NCBI GenBank assembly: GCA_013215385.1
Contig: JABSOY010000031.1
Coordinates: forward strand, 1 to 32,678
DNA length: 32,678 nucleotides
DNA from: Colwellia sp.
GTDB taxonomy: Bacteria > Pseudomonadota > Gammaproteobacteria > Enterobacterales > Alteromonadaceae
Direction: 5' to 3'
Shown here one piece after another: positions 17,501 to 25,507 of this stretch. A program made the position numbers and the translations under genes. The notes below the pieces were generated by a model. The model saw nothing but the letters and a program-made list of their open reading frames with translations. It was not told where the DNA came from and made no database searches. The first letter of the stretch is position 1. The number at the start of each line of letters is the position of its first letter.

Positions 17501-18712
17501 TTATTTGTATTTTTGCATCACTAAAGTAGCGTTAGTGCCACCGAAACCAAAGCTGTTAGACATGATCAAATTAAGTTCAACATCACGCTTTTCAGTAACG
17601 ATATCTAAGCCTTCAGCTTTTTCATCTAAGTTATCAACATTGATAGACGGAGCAACAAAGCTGTTTTCCATCATTAATAATGAGTAAATAGCTTCATGAA
17701 CACCTGCCGCACCTAATGCATGGCCAGTCATCGCTTTTGTTGCGCTAATTGCTGGTGAGTCTTCACCAAATAATTCTTGAATCGCGCCAAGCTCTTTAAC
17801 ATCGCCAACCGGTGTAGAAGTACCGTGGGTATTTAAGTAATCAATTTTACCTTCAACACCTTGCATTGCTTGTTGCATACAACGTACTGCGCCTTCGCCA
17901 CTTGGAGCAACCATATCGAAGCCGTCAGATGTCGCGCCATAGCCGACAATTTCAGCATAAATATGCGCGCCACGAGCTAAGGCATGCTCAAGCTCTTCAA
18001 CAACAACCATACCGCCGCCGCCAGATATAACAAAACCGTCACGATCGCTATCGTAAGTACGTGAAGCAAGTTCTGGCGTATCGTTACGACCCGCAGATAA
18101 AGCGCCCATACCGTCAAACATCATGGCTAAAGACCAATGAACTTCTTCACCACCACCAGCAAAAACAATATCTTGCTTGCCTAATTGAATAAGCTCCATG
18201 GCGTTACCGATACAATGTGCGCTTGTTGCACAAGCTGAACTAATTGAATAGTTAACGCCTTTAATTTTAAATGGTGTCGCTAAACAAGCTGAAACGGTAC
18301 TACCCATTGTTTTAGGAACCGCATAAGGTCCAACACGACGAATACCACGATTACGTAAAGTATCGGTTGAAGTTACGATGTTTTCTGATGAAGCACCACC
18401 AGAGCCAGCAACAATACCCGTACGAAAATTTGATACTTGATCGTCAGTTAATTTTGCATCCTTGATTGCTTGATCCATCGCAATGTACGCATAACCTGCC
18501 GCATCACCCATAAAACGAAATGCTTTACGATCAATATGTTCTTTAGGTTCAATCGTTGGCTTGCCCCAAACATGGCTTTTTAAACCCGCTTCTTCAAAGC
18601 TATCCGATTTACTAATACCTGAACGGCCTGCTTTAAGAGATGATAAAACTTCTTCCGCATTGTTACCGATACTCGATACAATGCCTAATCCGGTGATCAC
18701 TACACGTTTCAT
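17501..18712 (-). CDS. fabB: Beta-ketoacyl-ACP synthase I
   Basis: Condenses malonyl-ACP with acyl-ACP. FabB is the isoform required for unsaturated fatty acid elongation. It has 403 residues (406 in E. coli). [20 protein letters not shown] is nearly the same as the E. coli N-terminus. The catalytic Cys161 is in [12 protein letters not shown], and the two His residues are in [11 protein letters not shown] and [14 protein letters not shown]. The glycine-rich end [14 protein letters not shown] is intact. The frame opens four codons upstream, but the family starts at MKR. The promoter carries FadR-like and FabR-like sites. Confidence 0.97.
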   Translation of the reverse strand: MKRVVITGLGIVSSIGNNAEEVLSSLKAGRSGISKSDSFEEAGLKSHVWGKPTIEPKEHIDRKAFRFMGDAAGYAYIAMDQAIKDAKLTDDQVSNFRTGIVAGSGGASSENIVTSTDTLRNRGIRRVGPYAVPKTMGSTVSACLATPFKIKGVNYSISSACATSAHCIGNAMELIQLGKQDIVFAGGGEEVHWSLAMMFDGMGALSAGRNDTPELASRTYDSDRDGFVISGGGGMVVVEELEHALARGAHIYAEIVGYGATSDGFDMVAPSGEGAVRCMQQAMQGVEGKIDYLNTHGTSTPVGDVKELGAIQELFGEDSPAISATKAMTGHALGAAGVHEAIYSLLMMENSFVAPSINVDNLDEKAEGLDIVTEKRDVELNLIMSNSFGFGGTNATLVMQKYK

Positions 18713-18747
18713 TTGAATAACCATTTAAAAATTGAAAAATCAGGCAT

Positions 18748-18753
18748 ATCATA
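18748..18753 (-). promoter_or_regulatory. Probable fabB -10 element
   Basis: TATGAT on the minus strand, 35 nt before the fabB ATG. The position of the -35, about 17 nt upstream, is occupied by ACCAGT inside the FadR-like box. That arrangement fits a promoter that needs an activator bound near -40. Confidence 0.6.
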
Positions 18754-18769
18754 CAGATTTTTGCCCAAG

Positions 18770-18786
18770 AACTGGTCTGCTCAGTG
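18770..18786. promoter_or_regulatory. FadR-like operator at the fabB promoter
   Basis: AACTGGTCTGCTCAGTG matches 13 of 16 informative positions of the E. coli FadR consensus AACTGGTCNGACCAGTT, with a perfect left half. Its centre is near -37 relative to the start expected from the TATGAT -10. E. coli FadR activates fabA and fabB from about -40. It overlaps the FabR-like palindrome by 4 bp. Confidence 0.65.
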
Positions 18787-18800
18787 TACACGTGTACTCT
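18783..18800. promoter_or_regulatory. FabR-like palindromic operator at the fabB promoter
   Basis: AGTGTACACGTGTACTCT is an 18-bp dyad with 8 of 9 pairs complementary and a perfect 12-bp core GTACACGTGTAC. It resembles the TACACGTGT-type operator of the TetR-family repressor FabR, which controls fabA and fabB in enterics. Its centre lies near -51. It is also within reach of the divergent mnmC promoter. Confidence 0.65.
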
Positions 18801-18815
18801 GATATTTACAATTTA

Positions 18816-18845
18816 ATGACAGACTCTTTTAATTTGCGCTAAAAT
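18816..18845 (+). promoter_or_regulatory. Possible mnmC promoter
   Basis: ATGACA (-35-like) and TAAAAT (-10-like) on the plus strand with an 18-nt spacer, ending 43 nt before the GTG start of mnmC. It lies 16 nt from the FabR-like site. Confidence 0.45.
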
Positions 18846-18888
18846 ACACGCTTTAATGCCTGATAACCAATGGATTTAAGTAAAACTT

Positions 18889-20181
18889 GTGATTGATCAA
18901 CCTAAGCATAAAAATTATCAACTTGAAAGCAAAGGCTACCAAATCAGACCATCGATAAAACAGCCCGAGAGTGTCGCTATTATTGGTGGTGGCATCGCTT
19001 CTGCATGTCTAGCTTATGCTCTGACAAAAAAACAAATAGCCGTAACACTATATTGTAAAGATGCTGAAATAGCACAAGGGGCATCAAGTAATCATGTTGG
19101 CGCCTTATTTCCACTGATTCACCAACAAGTTGACGAAATAAGTTTGTTTTATCAGCAAGCCTTTTGGCATGCACTTAAATGCTATCAAGGATTACATAAC
19201 AAAGGATATACTTTTAGTCATGATTGGTGTGGTTTACTTGAAATATCTTACAAAATAGTTTTAGAAAAAAGGCAGGGAATATTCGAACAATCGAGTCCTT
19301 GGCCAGAAGAATTAATCACTAGTGTAAATGCAGAGCAAGCATCGGTATTAGCCGGCATCACACTTAAACATGGTGGTTTATTTATGCCAAATGCCGGTTG
19401 GATAGCTCCCGCTGAATTAGTACAACAACTGTTTAGCGCCGCAGCAGCAACACAATATTTAACCATAAAAAACCGAACAGATGTAACAGCACTCCATCAA
19501 CAAAGCGATCGTAGTTGGCAATTAGAAACCACTAAGGGGCCGATAAATGAAGAAGTGGTGATTTTCTGCGGCGGTGCCGAGTCTATTAAGCTCAATATCA
19601 TTGATGAATTACCGCTGACGTCTGTTCGCGGACAAATAACGACTATGGCAACAAACGACCATATAAAAAATTTATCAACGGTAATTTGCCACAAAGGTTA
19701 TCTAACGCCTGCACATCAGCAACAACATTGTATTGGCGCCACGTTCGAAAAGAACAGTTTCGATATCACAGCGACAAACGCTGGAGATCAATATAATTTA
19801 ACCATGTTAGAAAAATGTCTGCCGAAATTAATACCGTGGAGCGAACAAGATATAACGTCTAGTAAAGCACGCCTGCGTTGTATGACACCTGATCATTTAC
19901 CTATGGTGGGTGCTATGCCAAATATAACGAAACATAAAAAAGTTTATGCGCATTTAGCAAAAGACAAGAACTGGCGTTATCAAGAGCCCGCTCCGGTGAT
20001 CAAAAACTTATATATATTAACCGGATTAGGCGCAAGAGGGTTATGCTCTGCGCCACTATTAGCCGACATTCTGGCCGCCGATTTAACCGGCGGAGAATAC
20101 CCAATAGGGAAGCAAGAGCTCTTTAATTTATCACCGAACAGATTTATTATTCGCGATATTATTCGTCGTAAATTCCTTTAG
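18889..20181 (+). CDS. mnmC: MnmC oxidoreductase domain only (tRNA cmnm5(s2)U34 FAD-dependent demodification)
   Basis: FAD-dependent enzyme that removes the carboxymethyl group from cmnm5(s2)U34 in tRNA wobble positions. Motifs: Rossmann [17 protein letters not shown] (29-45), the MnmC signature [41 protein letters not shown], and the C-terminal [20 protein letters not shown] and [14 protein letters not shown]. It has 430 residues, against about 670 in E. coli MnmC. The whole N-terminal methyltransferase (MnmD) half is absent. A TAA stop lies in frame four codons before the GTG start, and the 176 nt up to fabB hold promoters but no methyltransferase sequence. The start is weakly supported. 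The second reaction (nm5 to mnm5) would need a separate MnmD. Confidence 0.9.
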   Translation: MIDQPKHKNYQLESKGYQIRPSIKQPESVAIIGGGIASACLAYALTKKQIAVTLYCKDAEIAQGASSNHVGALFPLIHQQVDEISLFYQQAFWHALKCYQGLHNKGYTFSHDWCGLLEISYKIVLEKRQGIFEQSSPWPEELITSVNAEQASVLAGITLKHGGLFMPNAGWIAPAELVQQLFSAAAATQYLTIKNRTDVTALHQQSDRSWQLETTKGPINEEVVIFCGGAESIKLNIIDELPLTSVRGQITTMATNDHIKNLSTVICHKGYLTPAHQQQHCIGATFEKNSFDITATNAGDQYNLTMLEKCLPKLIPWSEQDITSSKARLRCMTPDHLPMVGAMPNITKHKKVYAHLAKDKNWRYQEPAPVIKNLYILTGLGARGLCSAPLLADILAADLTGGEYPIGKQELFNLSPNRFIIRDIIRRKFL

Positions 20182-20208
20182 TTTTCAACAAAAAAATTAA
20201 AACTAAGG

Positions 20209-20496
20209 TTATACAAAAACTTCTTTTAGCTCTAACCAATAGTCTTGTACTATTTGTCGGTCTTGTGGGCTTAACTCGGTACGAGCCGCTTGTAGTTTTT
20301 CATCGATACTTGTTGCAAGGGCTGGAGAAAGCGCTTGTGACTCGTCACCAAATTCAATAACTGAAATGCTAATAAAGCCACGTAAATAACTACTAGCAAA
20401 TAGCTGGTCGTCACTATTATCTTGGTCAAATAAACTATCTAGATACAGATAAAGTTCGGCGATATTTTCAAATGATTTTTTTTCTTCAATTGGCAT
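20209..20496 (-). CDS. yfcL: YfcL family protein
   Basis: A small acidic soluble protein of 95 residues (92 in E. coli). Recognisable family features are AELYLYLDSLFDQDNSDDQL near the start, SSYLRGFISISV, and the ending IVQDYWLELKEVF. Its function is unknown. In enterics it also lies between mnmC and epmC, so the position supports the call. It is convergent with mnmC (27-nt gap), and the upstream ATP-NAD-kinase-like gene ends 66 nt before its start. Confidence 0.88.
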   Translation of the reverse strand: MPIEEKKSFENIAELYLYLDSLFDQDNSDDQLFASSYLRGFISISVIEFGDESQALSPALATSIDEKLQAARTELSPQDRQIVQDYWLELKEVFV

Positions 20497-20562
20497 AATT
20501 TTACTTACTTTTAAATGTTAGGAATTGTTATTTTTAGTTTCCAAATAGAACTGCGAAAACTA

Positions 20563-21699
20563 TTATTGTGGACTGGCAACAGGGTATAAGACCTGATCCT
20601 TGTAGCCAGTTATTACCGGTAAATATCCAGAGAGTTCTACATCTAAAGCGCTATCACCGGTATCCGTAATTAATGGTCTCGATGCTAAAGCCGTTAATTT
20701 TGCTTTGGTGGCTATAATGAAAATATTTTCTTTGCCAATGGCGCGAATAATTCTCGGGCTGAGTTGCTGATTACCACGGCCAAATATATGCCCTTGCCCA
20801 CCAATTAACGTGATCACCAATTTAATCTTGTGTTTCTCTTTCTGAGCGAGTTCAAGCGCCTGCCATAATTGAGGCTCAGTGACATCACTGGCGATTAACG
20901 CTTGCTGTTGAACAAGGTCAACACCGAGTAAGGTATTATCGAGTGCTAATTCTTCCATTAAAAATGCAGTGGTTGAACCTGAACCAATCACAAATAGCTC
21001 ATCCTCCATTTCATTAATCACATGAGCAGCAATGTCTTGTAGCACCAGTTCATCAAGCTCTTTACCACCCGACTTTACCGCCTGAACATAACGTAACTCA
21101 GCGGGAATTTTCATTTCACCATAGCGTTTAGCTTTAACAATGCCCTCGCGAAAAAGTGACTCGTCAATATCCATCACATCGGCTTCGGTAAGTGTTACTA
21201 ATTGATTAGTGATCATCATTTCTACCACACGCCCAGCGGCTTTTGGTGTAACGGCGTAAACGCCAGAATGAATCTTACAACCGGCAGGAATACCTAACAC
21301 AGGGAAAGTATCTCCGACGACCTTACAAACGTTTCTTGCCGTACCATCGCCGCCAGCAAATACTAACATATCAACATTTTCAGCCAATAATGCTTCGACC
21401 ATGTTTTCTGTATCGGTGGCGGTAGTATGCTCAGGATCACTCGTTTGATAAATAACTTCGGTGGTAAAACCTAATGATTTAGCGGTGTTCTCTCCCATCA
21501 AGTGATCAGCACAATAAATAGTCATTTGATCTTTGTAAGGGAGTAATAACTCAAGCGCTAAACCCGCACGTTGATTCGCTTTTGCTGTAGCACCAAGTGC
21601 TAACGCTTGTTCAGCAATGCCCTCTCCGTCGCTACCTTTTAAGGCGACACTACCGCCAATGCCGGCAATAGGGTTTATGATCAAGCCAAGTTTAAACAT
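20563..21699 (-). CDS. ATP-NAD kinase family protein (COG3199 type)
   Basis: A cytosolic protein of 378 residues with the NAD kinase / diacylglycerol kinase-like fold. GLIINPIAGIGGSVALKGSDG opens the protein, and the key phosphate-binding motif FAGGDGTARNVCKVV is at about 114-128. LGIPAGCKIHSGVYAVTPKAAG follows, where NAD kinases have a similar GTLGFL region. A later IGSGSTTAFLMEEL motif and the two-domain layout match the AcoX-like or COG3199 group, not NadK itself. Its substrate is not established. The ATG overlaps the end of epmC by 8 nt, which indicates translational coupling with that gene. Confidence 0.85.
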   Translation of the reverse strand: MFKLGLIINPIAGIGGSVALKGSDGEGIAEQALALGATAKANQRAGLALELLLPYKDQMTIYCADHLMGENTAKSLGFTTEVIYQTSDPEHTTATDTENMVEALLAENVDMLVFAGGDGTARNVCKVVGDTFPVLGIPAGCKIHSGVYAVTPKAAGRVVEMMITNQLVTLTEADVMDIDESLFREGIVKAKRYGEMKIPAELRYVQAVKSGGKELDELVLQDIAAHVINEMEDELFVIGSGSTTAFLMEELALDNTLLGVDLVQQQALIASDVTEPQLWQALELAQKEKHKIKLVITLIGGQGHIFGRGNQQLSPRIIRAIGKENIFIIATKAKLTALASRPLITDTGDSALDVELSGYLPVITGYKDQVLYPVASPQ

Positions 21700-22258
21700 C
21701 GGTTAAAACCTCTTCGTCGGTTAACGGCACAGTAAAGGGAAATTGATTAATATTCAAAGGAAGTGTTACCTGGTAAAAGCGTGCCAGCGCATCAATAAAT
21801 TGTTGGGCTCTTTGAGGAAAACCATGAGTCAAATACTGCTGTATTTGCTGATAAACATTTTCTTTAAAAGCAATAGTGTCTGGCGTTGCACCATTAAGGT
21901 TGTCAGCTGAAACATTAAATTTTTTGCCCGCAGCGACACAAAAAGCCCATTCGATTGCTTGTGGTTTAATCTCAACTTGTTCAAATGTTTTTTGTTGCTG
22001 TGCATCTCTGCCATCTGGCAGATACCAGTAGCCAAAATCTTCTAACAATCGTCTCGCACTTCCTGCCATGCACCAGTGAGCTATTTCATGTAAAGCGCTG
22101 GCGTAATAGCCATGAGCAAATATCACCTGATGGCAAGTACTTTTGTCATCAGCAGGTGAATACAAAGGTTCATCGCCGCCTTTGATCAACTTAGTATTGA
22201 AGCTTTGATAAAAACACTGTTCAAATATAGAGATTAGGTCTTGGTAGTCGTGTTGCAT
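21692..22258 (-). CDS. epmC: Elongation factor P hydroxylase
   Basis: Hydroxylates the beta-lysyl-lysine of elongation factor P, the last step of that modification. It has 188 residues. The iron-binding region is clear: FAHGYYASALHEIAHWC with HExxH ligands His57, Glu58 and His61. ARRLLEDFGYWYLPDGRDAQ and EIKPQAIEWAFCVAAG match E. coli EpmC (YfcM) almost word for word. It is the first gene of a short operon with the ATP-NAD-kinase-like gene, which overlaps it by 8 nt, and then yfcL. The EpmA and EpmB partners are not in the window. Confidence 0.95.
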   Translation of the reverse strand: MQHDYQDLISIFEQCFYQSFNTKLIKGGDEPLYSPADDKSTCHQVIFAHGYYASALHEIAHWCMAGSARRLLEDFGYWYLPDGRDAQQQKTFEQVEIKPQAIEWAFCVAAGKKFNVSADNLNGATPDTIAFKENVYQQIQQYLTHGFPQRAQQFIDALARFYQVTLPLNINQFPFTVPLTDEEVLTDV

Positions 22259-22298
22259 AAGGCTAAAGTAAGGGAATATTTTCCGCTATTCTAACGAA

Positions 22299-22326
22299 AA
22301 AATGACGATAATTATATCGTCATTTT
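22299..22326 (-). terminator. Terminator after nhaA
   Basis: A perfect 12-bp stem (AAAATGACGATA / TATCGTCATTTT) with a 4-nt loop. On the minus strand it ends in T6. It lies about 31 nt past the nhaA stop and 41 nt before epmC. Confidence 0.85.
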
Positions 22327-22356
22327 ACTTTTTATTTTTCACTATAAATAGATGGG

Positions 22357-23529
22357 TTAAGGTAGTTTTTTTACCGCCCTATTTATCAAGTAAAACCCTA
22401 GCACACCAGAAATTAAAGAACCGATAACAATACCTAACCTGTCTTGAAATATCGGGCTAGTAGAATTTTGCTCAAAGGCTAATGAGCCAACAAACAAACT
22501 CATGGTAAAGCCGACACCACATAAAGTTGCCACACCATATAATAAGGTCCAATTTACATTTTTAGGCATTTGAGCAAAACCCATTTTTATAGCGATAAAA
22601 CAAAAACCAAAAACACCCAGCTGTTTACCAACCACTAAACCGAGAATTATACCCAACGGGACTGGTGCCACAATCTGTTCAAAGCCAATTCCAGCAAAGC
22701 TTATGCCTGCATTGGCAAAAGCAAATATGGGTAACACAATAAAGGCGACTAAAGCATGTAAGTTATGCTCTAACTCTTTTAATGGCGAAGGTTGCCCAGG
22801 AGCACCCTTCATAGGAATAAACAAAGCAAGCACAACACCAGCTAAGGTTGCATGTACACCTGATTTTAAAACGGCAACCCATAAAATAATACCAACAAAA
22901 ATATAAGGTGCAGTACTAACGATGCCTTGGCGGTTAAAGATAAATAATAAAACTAACATAGCGGCAGATACGGTTAACGACAGCATAGATAACTGATCTG
23001 TATAAAATGCAGCGATAACGATAATCGCACCTAAATCATCAAAAATAGCTAACGATGTTAAAAAGACTTTTAATTGTAAAGGAACTCTCGAACCAATAAT
23101 GGCTAGTATCCCTAATGCAAAAGCAATGTCTGTTGCTGTAGGTATTGCCCAACCGTTTAATGCGTCAGGGTTATCATAATTCAACGCAGCATAACAAAGT
23201 GCTGGTACTAACATACCGCCAACGGCACCAATTGCAGGTAAAGTGACTTGTCCTGGTTGTGATAAGTCACCTTCAAGAAATTCTCGTTTTAATTCTAGGC
23301 CAATCAAAAAGAAAAATAACGCCATCAGACCATCGTTTATCCACAATAATAATGGCTTAGCAATTTCAAATGTGCCTACTGCGATAACGACCGGAATTTC
23401 GAGAAGTAGATCATACCAAGGGGCAAATGGTGAGTTAGCAATAATCATTGCGGCAACAGCCGTCAGCATCAAAATAATACCACTAGCGGCTTCGAGCTTA
23501 AGGAAATCTTGAATCATTTTTACAGGCAT
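22357..23529 (-). CDS. nhaA: Na+/H+ antiporter NhaA
   Basis: Exports Na+ in exchange for H+ across the inner membrane, for salt and pH tolerance. It has 390 residues and about 12 membrane helices. Family motifs: IQDFLKLEAASGIILMLTAV, FFLIGLELKREFLEG, PTATDIAFALG (ion-site Asp), and SLAIFDDLGAIIVIA with the paired ion-binding Asp residues. The second ATG of the frame is chosen because AGGAT lies 5 nt before it but overlaps the first ATG. It is divergent from an Lrp-type regulator. A 13-bp palindrome sits in the likely promoter spacer. Confidence 0.95.
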   Translation of the reverse strand: MPVKMIQDFLKLEAASGIILMLTAVAAMIIANSPFAPWYDLLLEIPVVIAVGTFEIAKPLLLWINDGLMALFFFLIGLELKREFLEGDLSQPGQVTLPAIGAVGGMLVPALCYAALNYDNPDALNGWAIPTATDIAFALGILAIIGSRVPLQLKVFLTSLAIFDDLGAIIVIAAFYTDQLSMLSLTVSAAMLVLLFIFNRQGIVSTAPYIFVGIILWVAVLKSGVHATLAGVVLALFIPMKGAPGQPSPLKELEHNLHALVAFIVLPIFAFANAGISFAGIGFEQIVAPVPLGIILGLVVGKQLGVFGFCFIAIKMGFAQMPKNVNWTLLYGVATLCGVGFTMSLFVGSLAFEQNSTSPIFQDRLGIVIGSLISGVLGFYLINRAVKKLP

Positions 23530-23571
23530 AAACATCCTACTGGTTTTTTAATAGATAACTTACATACTATG

Positions 23572-23584
23572 GACATAATATGTC
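23572..23584. promoter_or_regulatory. 13-bp palindrome in the nhaA promoter region
   Basis: GACATA-A-TATGTC is a perfect inverted repeat centred about 49 nt before the nhaA start. On the minus strand it falls between a TTGCGA (-35-like) and a TATGTA (-10-like) spaced 16 nt apart, so it could be an operator. It is AT-rich and short, so the call is tentative. Confidence 0.35.
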
Positions 23585-23799
23585 GCAATAGCACTTTTAA
23601 CAATAGTTCTGCTGTATAAAAGTGTAATTCAAAATATTGAAAATGCATGTATTTTAACTTGTTAGTAATTTGTTTGATAAAAATTCGGAAAACAATACTT
23701 TTATCGACAATTATTTGCTTATTTATGCCTAGTTATTGGTTATCAAGACAATAGTCGGTATAGTACTGTTGTTAATTTAATACGGAAAGGCACATTATA

Positions 23800-24270
23800 A
23801 TGAAAAAATTAGATGATATAGATTTACGCATTTTAACTATTTTATATCGAGATGCCGATATCACTAATAAGGAGCTTGCTGCACAAATTGGCGTTGCACC
23901 ATCAACATGTTTAGAGCGTGTTAAACGGATGAAGAATAAAAAAATAATCAATGGCGCTTACATTGATATTAACTTCAAAAGCTTAGGTGGAAATATTGAA
24001 GCAATTGCCGCGATTCGTTTGCAGCCGTATTCAGAAGAAATAGTGAATAGCCTAAGAAACGACCTATTGAAATTACCTGAAATTGTTAGTTTGTATCATA
24101 TGGGTGGTAGCTACGATTACTTTATTCATATGTCTGTTAAAGATAGTGAGCATTTACGCCAATTTGTTTTTAATGCAATTACGTCTCGAGAAGAAGTAAC
24201 AACAGTTGAAACATCATTAATTTTTGAGCATAGCCGAAGTGGTGTATTGCCCAATTTCGAAGATGATTAA
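23800..24270 (+). CDS. Lrp/AsnC family transcriptional regulator
   Basis: A 156-residue amino-acid-responsive regulator. The N-terminal helix-turn-helix is at about 1-55 (DDIDLRILTILYRDADITNK, then ELAAQIGVAPSTCLERVKRM). The C-terminal ligand-binding RAM domain is at about 65-145 and contains VSLYHMGGSYDYFIHMSV. The target is not known. The gene is divergent from nhaA across 270 nt with no other candidate target adjacent. A GGAAAGG Shine-Dalgarno precedes the ATG. It is not E. coli Lrp itself, and specificity cannot be told from sequence. Confidence 0.9.
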   Translation: MKKLDDIDLRILTILYRDADITNKELAAQIGVAPSTCLERVKRMKNKKIINGAYIDINFKSLGGNIEAIAAIRLQPYSEEIVNSLRNDLLKLPEIVSLYHMGGSYDYFIHMSVKDSEHLRQFVFNAITSREEVTTVETSLIFEHSRSGVLPNFEDD

Positions 24271-24279
24271 TAACAAAAA

Positions 24280-24311
24280 GTTGAGATAAATACTATGCTA
24301 TTTCTCTCAAC
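24280..24311 (-). terminator. Weak hairpin between the convergent lrp-type gene and the exported-protein gene
   Basis: GTTGAGA pairs with TCTCAAC, extended by an imperfect AT part. On the minus strand it is followed by T5, so it could end the long 3' region of the exported-protein gene. The rest of 24312-24545 shows no gene. Confidence 0.3.
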
Positions 24312-24545
24312 ACTATAGATTAAAAGCGATAGGTAATAGATAAAGGACTTGATGCTGTAGTAACATCGTCACTGTTTTGATAAACATGCTGTTAAATGGC
24401 CGAAATTTGGCGGCGCGTAATCTAGCACATCAAGGTATATGTCCAATATTTAATTTATAAAACTCCATTTAAGCACTTAAATTTCAAGATAAAAGTTTAA
24501 TTTCAATAAAGTTCTCGTCTAAAACAAGGCAGAGGAAAAACTATG

Positions 24546-25211
24546 TTATTTAAAGTCTTCAGTTTCAAAATACATAGGTTTCATGGTGCCACAATTTAAG
24601 AATTTATATTGTAATTCTGTTTCTTTCGGCACTGCGGAGGAAGTTCGAAAACGCAATAAACAACCTGCTTCTAAGTCAATATGGAGTAAATGAGAAAAAC
24701 TCGGTTTTTGTTGAAGTTTATGGATATAAACTTTGTAGTTTTTATTTAAATTCACTACATCATATTCTTGTAGGCTACTCGACTCTTTAATATCATCAAG
24801 TTCACGTACATATAATTTTTTAGCAAAAGTAAGGGGAATGTTCTCATAAACCAACATACCTTGACGATCAAAATGCCCTGCATATAAATCGGCCATAACA
24901 ACCATTTTTTCACCGCGCATAAGGCGTTGTAAATTAAAGGGCTTGGTTTTTATAGTCGTTAATCGACCATCACGTACTGTTTGTAATAAGGCTAAATCTT
25001 TATTTTCTATTTTATAAAACAATTGTACATTGCTTGGTCTGTCATAAGTTGTCATCACAGTAGCGTAAATGGTAGAACTGTGGCTAACGAGCGCCATATT
25101 ATGTGATCCCATAAAAGTAGGATCTAACGGGGGTAATTCCTTCACATCGGCCTTAGCGTAACAACTAAAACTAAAAAAAGTACATAAAACAAAAAGTAAT
25201 AATTTTTTCAT
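24546..25211 (-). CDS. Hypothetical exported protein, 221 residues
   Basis: I do not recognise a family. A clear signal peptide (MKKLLLFVLCTFFSFSCYA, cleavage after CYA) indicates export to the periplasm. The mature part is beta-strand rich, with few repeats. It contains two cysteines near the C-terminus (in EAGCLLRF and LNCGTMKP) that could form a disulfide. There is no lipobox and no membrane segment beyond the signal. The ATG is used in place of the TTG just before it. A 14-bp palindrome lies 82 nt upstream. It stands between the lrp-type gene and the DUF3300 gene, with no operon partner. Confidence 0.75.
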   Translation of the reverse strand: MKKLLLFVLCTFFSFSCYAKADVKELPPLDPTFMGSHNMALVSHSSTIYATVMTTYDRPSNVQLFYKIENKDLALLQTVRDGRLTTIKTKPFNLQRLMRGEKMVVMADLYAGHFDRQGMLVYENIPLTFAKKLYVRELDDIKESSSLQEYDVVNLNKNYKVYIHKLQQKPSFSHLLHIDLEAGCLLRFRTSSAVPKETELQYKFLNCGTMKPMYFETEDFK

Positions 25212-25292
25212 CAAAAGTAACTCGATAAACCTACCAATTTCAAAGCCTAAGTATAAACCATAATCCTAATTCTATTAATAAAAAAGGTAAAA

Positions 25293-25306
25293 TGAATGAT
25301 CATTCA
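25293..25306. promoter_or_regulatory. Perfect 14-bp palindrome TGAATGATCATTCA
   Basis: A perfect inverted repeat 82 nt upstream of the exported-protein gene. The TGAATG...CATTCA form is typical of operators of TetR-family repressors. No TetR gene is present in the window. It lies 46 nt before a coding-like fragment on the other strand. Confidence 0.45.
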
Positions 25307-25351
25307 ACCCATTTTTATGATTTACTGATAAAGACCATATTAACTTTTTAG

Positions 25352-25444
25352 CAACATCAAAGCTCCCCACACATTGAAGCTAAGCTTGAATACGCTATAG
25401 CCGTTTATCACTTAACAGACCTAATTGAACAGCTTGAAAAATAA
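25352..25444 (+). pseudogene. Coding-like 30-residue fragment, possible gene remnant
   Basis: A plus-strand frame without a start codon ends at a TAA and reads SSPHIEAKLEYAIAVYHL, then TDLIEQLEK. This is a helical, protein-like composition unlike AT-rich spacer. A TAG lies directly upstream. It could be the 3' end of a deleted gene, and I cannot assign a family. The rest of 25215-25507 shows only the palindrome at 25293. Confidence 0.25.
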
Positions 25445-25507
25445 ATAGCCCATATTTCTAATACAATTACTTGCATCCCTAGTGTTCAATTACGCCGAAA
25501 AACTAGC

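Noticed and set aside
18871-18897. ATG at 18871 as the start of mnmC or of a leader peptide
   Set aside because: It is in another frame and stops after eight codons (MDLSKTCD). No evidence for a functional leader.
20175-20208. Hairpin between convergent mnmC and yfcL as a terminator
   Set aside because: The stem has a bulge and no T tract follows on either strand, so termination is not supported.
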